Origin: Lachnospiraceae bacterium
Lineage (GTDB): Bacteria > Bacillota > Clostridia > Lachnospirales > Lachnospiraceae
DNA: 64,000 nt
NCBI GenBank assembly: GCA_022791755.1
Contig: JAAVZR010000014.1
Span: 87,746-151,745 of the forward strand
Direction of reading: 5' to 3'
The position numbers and the translations under genes are program-made. Shown piece by piece: positions 60,948 through 64,000 of the stretch (positions are counted from its first letter, which is position 1; each line of letters opens with the position of its first letter). The notes under the pieces were generated by a model. That model was given only the letters and a program-made list of their open reading frames with translations, was not told the DNA's origin and did not search any database.

Positions 60948-62828
60948 TTACACACTCTTTATAAAGCTTGCAACGGACTTTCCGCACTCTCTGCCCAGAA
61001 CGATGGCAAACCCCAGAGATACGCCCGGAATCGGCGTAAAATATTCATTGCCAAAGCGGCGTCCGCAGCAGTTGCCGGAAGCATACAGGCCAGGGATCGG
61101 ATCCATATTGGCATCCAGCACATTCTGATCGCCGTCGGTGAGAAGTCCCCCGCAGGTAACCATCGAGGAGCCGATAGTAGGCGTCGTCTTCACCGCATAG
61201 AAAGGGCCCTCCTTCACCGGGAACAGCACCGCCGCATCCCGCCCAAAATCGGAATCCACACCGGCCGCACACATATCGTTGTAACGCGCTACGGCAGAGA
61301 TAAAGTTATCGCGGACAGCGCCGGTCAGCCCCAGGTTATCCGCCAGTTCCTCGATGGTCTCGCCCACCGCGTACTCAGGCGCCGCCATCATGGGACCGCC
61401 AGGGCCGCCCCCAGGACCGCCGGGGCCCTCTCCTTCAGGGCCGCCGGGACCGCTCTGTGCGGCGCTGGTTTCCTCTTCCACATAAGTGCCCTTATACTTG
61501 GCATAGGCATCCTCCAGCTCCTTACGGAAGCTCTCCAGATTTCCGTTCAGAGGGGACCAGGCGCCATGCTGAGGAACCAGATGGCAGCGGTATTCCGGAA
61601 AATCGGAGTCAAACACCACATAGAAGGCGTCACGGTTCATAAACAGCGCCGGACGGCCGCGGTGCTCGATGGTGCCGTAAAACTCATTACAGAAACGCTT
61701 TCCATTGTGGTCCAGCCACAAAGCCTGAGGCATGGTTGCCTGCACGGAAGCGCTGGGCGAATAATGCTTCATATTCATCCCGGGCACCGGCCAGGTCTCC
61801 AGATGACCGCCGGCCCAGTAAGCCATCTTAATTCCCTGCCCGTCGCTGTCCATCATACTGCTCAGGGCATCGTTGTTTTTCTCGATGAAGCACCCCTTCA
61901 GGTCCTTAAAGAAATATTCCATCATCTCCGCATCCGCGCCGAAGCCTCCCGTAGCCATGATCGCCGCCTTGCAGTTGATTTTGATGTAGCCGCTCTCTGT
62001 CTTTGCCACCACGCCGGCCACAGCACCGTTCTCCATAATGACATAGTGAGCGCTGGTGCCGAACAAAATCTGAGCGCCATGGTCCACCGCAACCTGGCGG
62101 TTCAATCCCTGGATCCTGGTCTGGTTGCATGCCCCATAGAATGAGCAGACAGAGGGCCAGAATTTCAGCGCGCCTATCTGCCTTAACTGTCCTTCCGCCT
62201 CCGGAAAATACGCCGTCGTCATGGTATCCAGATCCTCTTTTGTGAGCTCTGACAGATACCAGTCTGTGGTGGTTCCGGAGTTCTGAGCGAATTTCATAAT
62301 CAGCTCCTGATTGGCATAGTTCTGCGAATTCAGCATAAAGTTCTGATAAAACTCTACCGGATCAATGTAAGGTACGCCTCTCTCTTTCAGAATGGAAGCG
62401 TTCAGGGCTCCGAATTCGTTACCCACTGCCATGTACATATCTTCCGGTTTCTTCTCGATCAGGATGGTCCGCACCCCCTGTTCGGACAGCTCACGGCAGG
62501 CACAGATCCCGGCGTAGCCATGGCCGCAGATTACCACGTCCGTGTCATATTCCGTCTCAAATTCCGTCACCTCCTGCGGCGGTGTCATCCAGGACATGTG
62601 ATCGCCTGCCACAGGCGCTGCGGGCTGTGTCTCAGGCACAGCTGCCGTCTCCGTTACGGCTTCCGTAACCGCCGCCGTAGTCCCGGCTGACGTAGTCCCG
62701 GCCATGGTGGTATCGCCCTGTGAAACAGACGTATCGCCGCTGCAAGCCCCCAGTATGCCTGCCGCCGCAATACCGGCCGCACCGGCTGCCGCACTTTTCA
62801 GGAAATCTCTTCTTGAAATAGTTTTCAT
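60948..62828 (-). CDS. Tat-exported FAD-dependent reductase-like lipoprotein
   Basis: The 626-residue product has a twin-arginine signal with SRRDFLK and a lipobox with Cys29 (GILGACSG), a Thr-rich linker, and an FAD_binding_2 domain (TDVVICGHGYAGICACRELSEQG; AAIMATGGFGADAEMMEYFF; C-terminal IPGLYASGNCCGRRFGNEYFTP). Residues about 460-485 form a Gly/Pro insert. Fumarate-reductase-type catalytic residues could not be assigned with confidence. AGGAGGAG precedes the start. It is an extracytosolic flavin reductase that probably receives electrons from flavinylated carriers; the acceptor is unknown. Confidence 0.85.
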   Translation of the reverse strand: MKTISRRDFLKSAAAGAAGIAAAGILGACSGDTSVSQGDTTMAGTTSAGTTAAVTEAVTETAAVPETQPAAPVAGDHMSWMTPPQEVTEFETEYDTDVVICGHGYAGICACRELSEQGVRTILIEKKPEDMYMAVGNEFGALNASILKERGVPYIDPVEFYQNFMLNSQNYANQELIMKFAQNSGTTTDWYLSELTKEDLDTMTTAYFPEAEGQLRQIGALKFWPSVCSFYGACNQTRIQGLNRQVAVDHGAQILFGTSAHYVIMENGAVAGVVAKTESGYIKINCKAAIMATGGFGADAEMMEYFFKDLKGCFIEKNNDALSSMMDSDGQGIKMAYWAGGHLETWPVPGMNMKHYSPSASVQATMPQALWLDHNGKRFCNEFYGTIEHRGRPALFMNRDAFYVVFDSDFPEYRCHLVPQHGAWSPLNGNLESFRKELEDAYAKYKGTYVEEETSAAQSGPGGPEGEGPGGPGGGPGGPMMAAPEYAVGETIEELADNLGLTGAVRDNFISAVARYNDMCAAGVDSDFGRDAAVLFPVKEGPFYAVKTTPTIGSSMVTCGGLLTDGDQNVLDANMDPIPGLYASGNCCGRRFGNEYFTPIPGVSLGFAIVLGRECGKSVASFIKSV

Positions 62829-62983
62829 GATACTCCTCCTCGCATCATTATCATCCCTAAAACCGGCACATCCGTCATTTTCATACCGGCTCCGGACATT
62901 GACATCATATCATCAAACCTGTCAAAAAGAAATCCGCCCTGCCCGACTGGACCGCTGCTCGACCAGATTGGACCCTGCACTGA

Positions 62984-63024
62984 AAAGCGCTCCGGCTGCG
63001 AAAATCCACAGACCAGAGCGCTTT
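62984..63024 (-). terminator. Terminator after the cotJC remnant
   Basis: AAAGCGCTC (minus strand, from 63024) pairs with GAGCGCTTT (to 62984), followed by T residues. It would end a cotJ-type transcript. The rest of the 62829-63102 gap shows no further gene. Confidence 0.75.
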
Positions 63025-63102
63025 GCTGTCCGGTTACAGAGCAGAGGCTATTTTAACGCGCCTCTTCGCTTTGTTCACTCTTTTAAATCCTTTTCTGCAT
63101 TC

Positions 63103-63578
63103 TCAGTCACAATCGCAGCCGTTTTCCGGCGCAGGCGGCGCGGCCTGGCAGAATACCGGCGCATCGAATTCCGGGTTAAACGCGTAGAAGTTACGGCTGT
63201 CCAGATGCTCCTGGGTGATGCGCAGAGCTTCGCCGAAACGCTGATAATGTACAATCTCCCGCTCCCGCAGGAAACGGATGGGATCTGCGATCTCCGCATC
63301 CTTTACCAGACGCAGAATATTATCGTAGGTGGTGCGGGCTTTCTGCTCTGCTGCCAAATCCTCATGCAAATCCGTAATCACATCTCCCTTGCTCTGGAAC
63401 TCGCAGGCATTGAACGGAATCCCCGCAGCTGCCGTAGGCCACAGGGCCGTAGTATGATCCACATAATATTTATCGAAGCCCGAAGCCATAATCTCCTCCG
63501 GAGTCAGGTTCTTCGTCAGCTGATAAACAATCGCACAGATAATTTCCAGATGCCCCAGTTCCTCCGTACCTACATTGT
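63103..63578 (-). pseudogene. cotJC: cotJC / manganese-catalase-family spore coat protein, N terminus missing
   Basis: The remaining frame has the C-terminal two thirds of CotJC: GTEELGHLEIICAIVYQL (metal ligands Glu and His), EEIMASGFDKYYVDHTTALWP, DLAAEQKARTTYDNIL and IVHYQRFGEAL. It ends in Cys-rich NGCDCD. Reading upstream, family similarity stops near 63575-63580 and an in-frame TAG follows at about 63604, where AT-rich DNA begins. The N-terminal third, including further metal ligands, is absent, so the gene is interrupted by an insertion or rearrangement. cotJA and cotJB would lie upstream if present. Confidence 0.8.
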
Positions 63579-63586
63579 GCTCAGAA

Positions 63587-63799
63587 ATGTTCCAAATTAA
63601 GCCCTATGCGGACAAACCCAGTGCCTTCGGATTGTCTGTACATAGCTTTGTCAGCTATGAAAGAATCAGCAAATGGGATGAGGAAAAATATAGGAAAGGT
63701 GGCAGAAAGCCTTATTTTATCAAGCTTGGTGGCACTCCGAGATGGATAAACCTCTATGCGGTAGCGGATGCAGATGTCTATTATAATTATGAAGCGTGA
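63587..63799 (+). pseudogene. Fragment of an unknown foreign gene, 3' end
   Basis: I do not recognise it. About 70 codons encode a soluble, Tyr- and Lys-rich C-terminal segment (SYERISKWDEEKYRKGGRKP; YFIKLGGTPRWINLYAVADA) and end at 63799. Base composition is AT-rich, unlike the neighbours. No ribosome binding site is seen at the apparent ATG, so it may be the tail of a gene cut at the same junction as cotJC. A good terminator follows. Confidence 0.45.
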
Positions 63800-63804
63800 G
63801 AAAA

Positions 63805-63843
63805 TGAGCTTGTCTGAATGGAGTTGGACAAGCTCACTTTTCT
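63805..63843 (+). terminator. Terminator after the foreign gene fragment
   Basis: TGAGCTTGTC (63805-63814) pairs with GACAAGCTCA (63827-63836), followed by CTTTTCT on the plus strand. Confidence 0.85.
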
Positions 63844-63881
63844 ATAGGAAACCACACCATCGTCAGCTTCAATCATGTGTA

Positions 63882-63929
63882 CTTTACTAAGTTGACTTTC
63901 TGAAAAAAATCGGATATAATATAGTAAAG
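63882..63929 (+). promoter_or_regulatory. Promoter inside a perfect inverted repeat
   Basis: TTGACT (63892-63897), a 17-base spacer and TATAAT (63915-63920) make a strong plus-strand promoter. It is flanked by CTTTACTA (63882-63889) and TAGTAAAG (63922-63929), perfect inverted repeats placed like operator half-sites of a self-repressing regulator. Confidence 0.8.
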
Positions 63930-63976
63930 CACACAATCGTTGAGAAATTTGCGTGTAGTTTAGTAGAGGTGAGACA

Positions 63977-64000
63977 ATGCTTGATGAAAAATCGATAAAC
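63977..64000 (+). CDS. Start of an unknown gene in the foreign DNA, cut by the window edge
   Basis: AGAGGTGAG lies a few bases before ATG at 63977, reading MLDEKSIN to the edge. It follows the promoter at 63892-63920. By position it could be a regulator gene of a mobile element, but eight codons do not allow a family call. Confidence 0.5.

Noticed and set aside
60564..62144. 526-codon plus-strand frame opposite the Tat flavoprotein
   Set aside because: Antisense shadow without ribosome binding site or domain.

Overview
The window looks like chromosome of a moderately GC-rich Lachnospiraceae-type Clostridia (Bacillota). Strong AGGAGG-type ribosome binding sites, near-consensus sigma-A promoters with 17-bp spacers, an expanded Rnf complex, a T-box in front of thrS, a LytTR/GHKL two-component pair and a cotJC spore-coat gene all support this. 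Almost every gene is on the minus strand. The exceptions are a YprB-like nuclease, a PRPP synthetase, a DUF1540 protein, the two-component system and the tRNAs.

Layout. 1-11.4 kb: SEDS polymerase (cut by the edge), U32 hydroxylase/peptidase, zapA, ruvBA, YprB-like nuclease, then rpsA-like S1, ispH, cmk and a BaiN-type flavoprotein. 11.5-14.8 kb: a lipoprotein fumarate-reductase-like flavoprotein and an SH3/NlpC-P60 wall hydrolase. 14.8-23.7 kb: the translation operon rimP-nusA-ylxR-ylxQ-infB-rbfA-nrnA-truB-ribF. 23.7-24.9 kb: ApbE flavin transferase. 25.0-26.3 kb: two identical tRNA-Pro(CGG)/tRNA-Glu(CTC) pairs, and between them two inverted copies of an unrecognised structured element. 26.3-35.8 kb: acyP and an enlarged rnf operon. 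36-39.9 kb: a class II aldolase and a galactitol-type PTS. 40-41.9 kb: tatC, tatA and a TatB-like gene. 42-51.6 kb: S41-like protein, DegV, gpsA, plsY, der, a DUF512 radical-SAM-like protein, a MATE exporter with a small coupled ORF, and an XRE membrane regulator. 51.8-60.2 kb: PRPP synthetase, BMP lipoprotein, DUF1540, acyl-ACP thioesterase, thrS with T-box, LytTR/GHKL pair. 60.2-63 kb: a hypothetical gene and a Tat-exported FAD lipoprotein. 63.1-64 kb: a cotJC remnant cut by AT-rich foreign DNA that continues beyond the window.

How it fits together. A recurring theme is flavin-based electron transfer outside the cytoplasm. ApbE can attach FMN to the Rnf G/D-type subunits and to two proteins that carry six ApbE-type FMN_bind units with RnfG. 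The Tat genes can export the Tat-type flavoprotein, and two lipoprotein FAD reductases could act as terminal reductases. The Rnf locus has two D-type subunits, one C, one B and an extra A/E-like membrane protein, so it reads as an Rnf plus a second partial module.

Most unusual non-coding features: (1) the paired ~200-nt elements at 25.3-26.0 kb, whose 86-nt cores are about 92% identical while their 27-30 bp perfect inverted-repeat arms are completely different; (2) a small multi-hairpin repeat at three loci, with compensatory stem changes. No CRISPR array and no intact transposase gene were seen.
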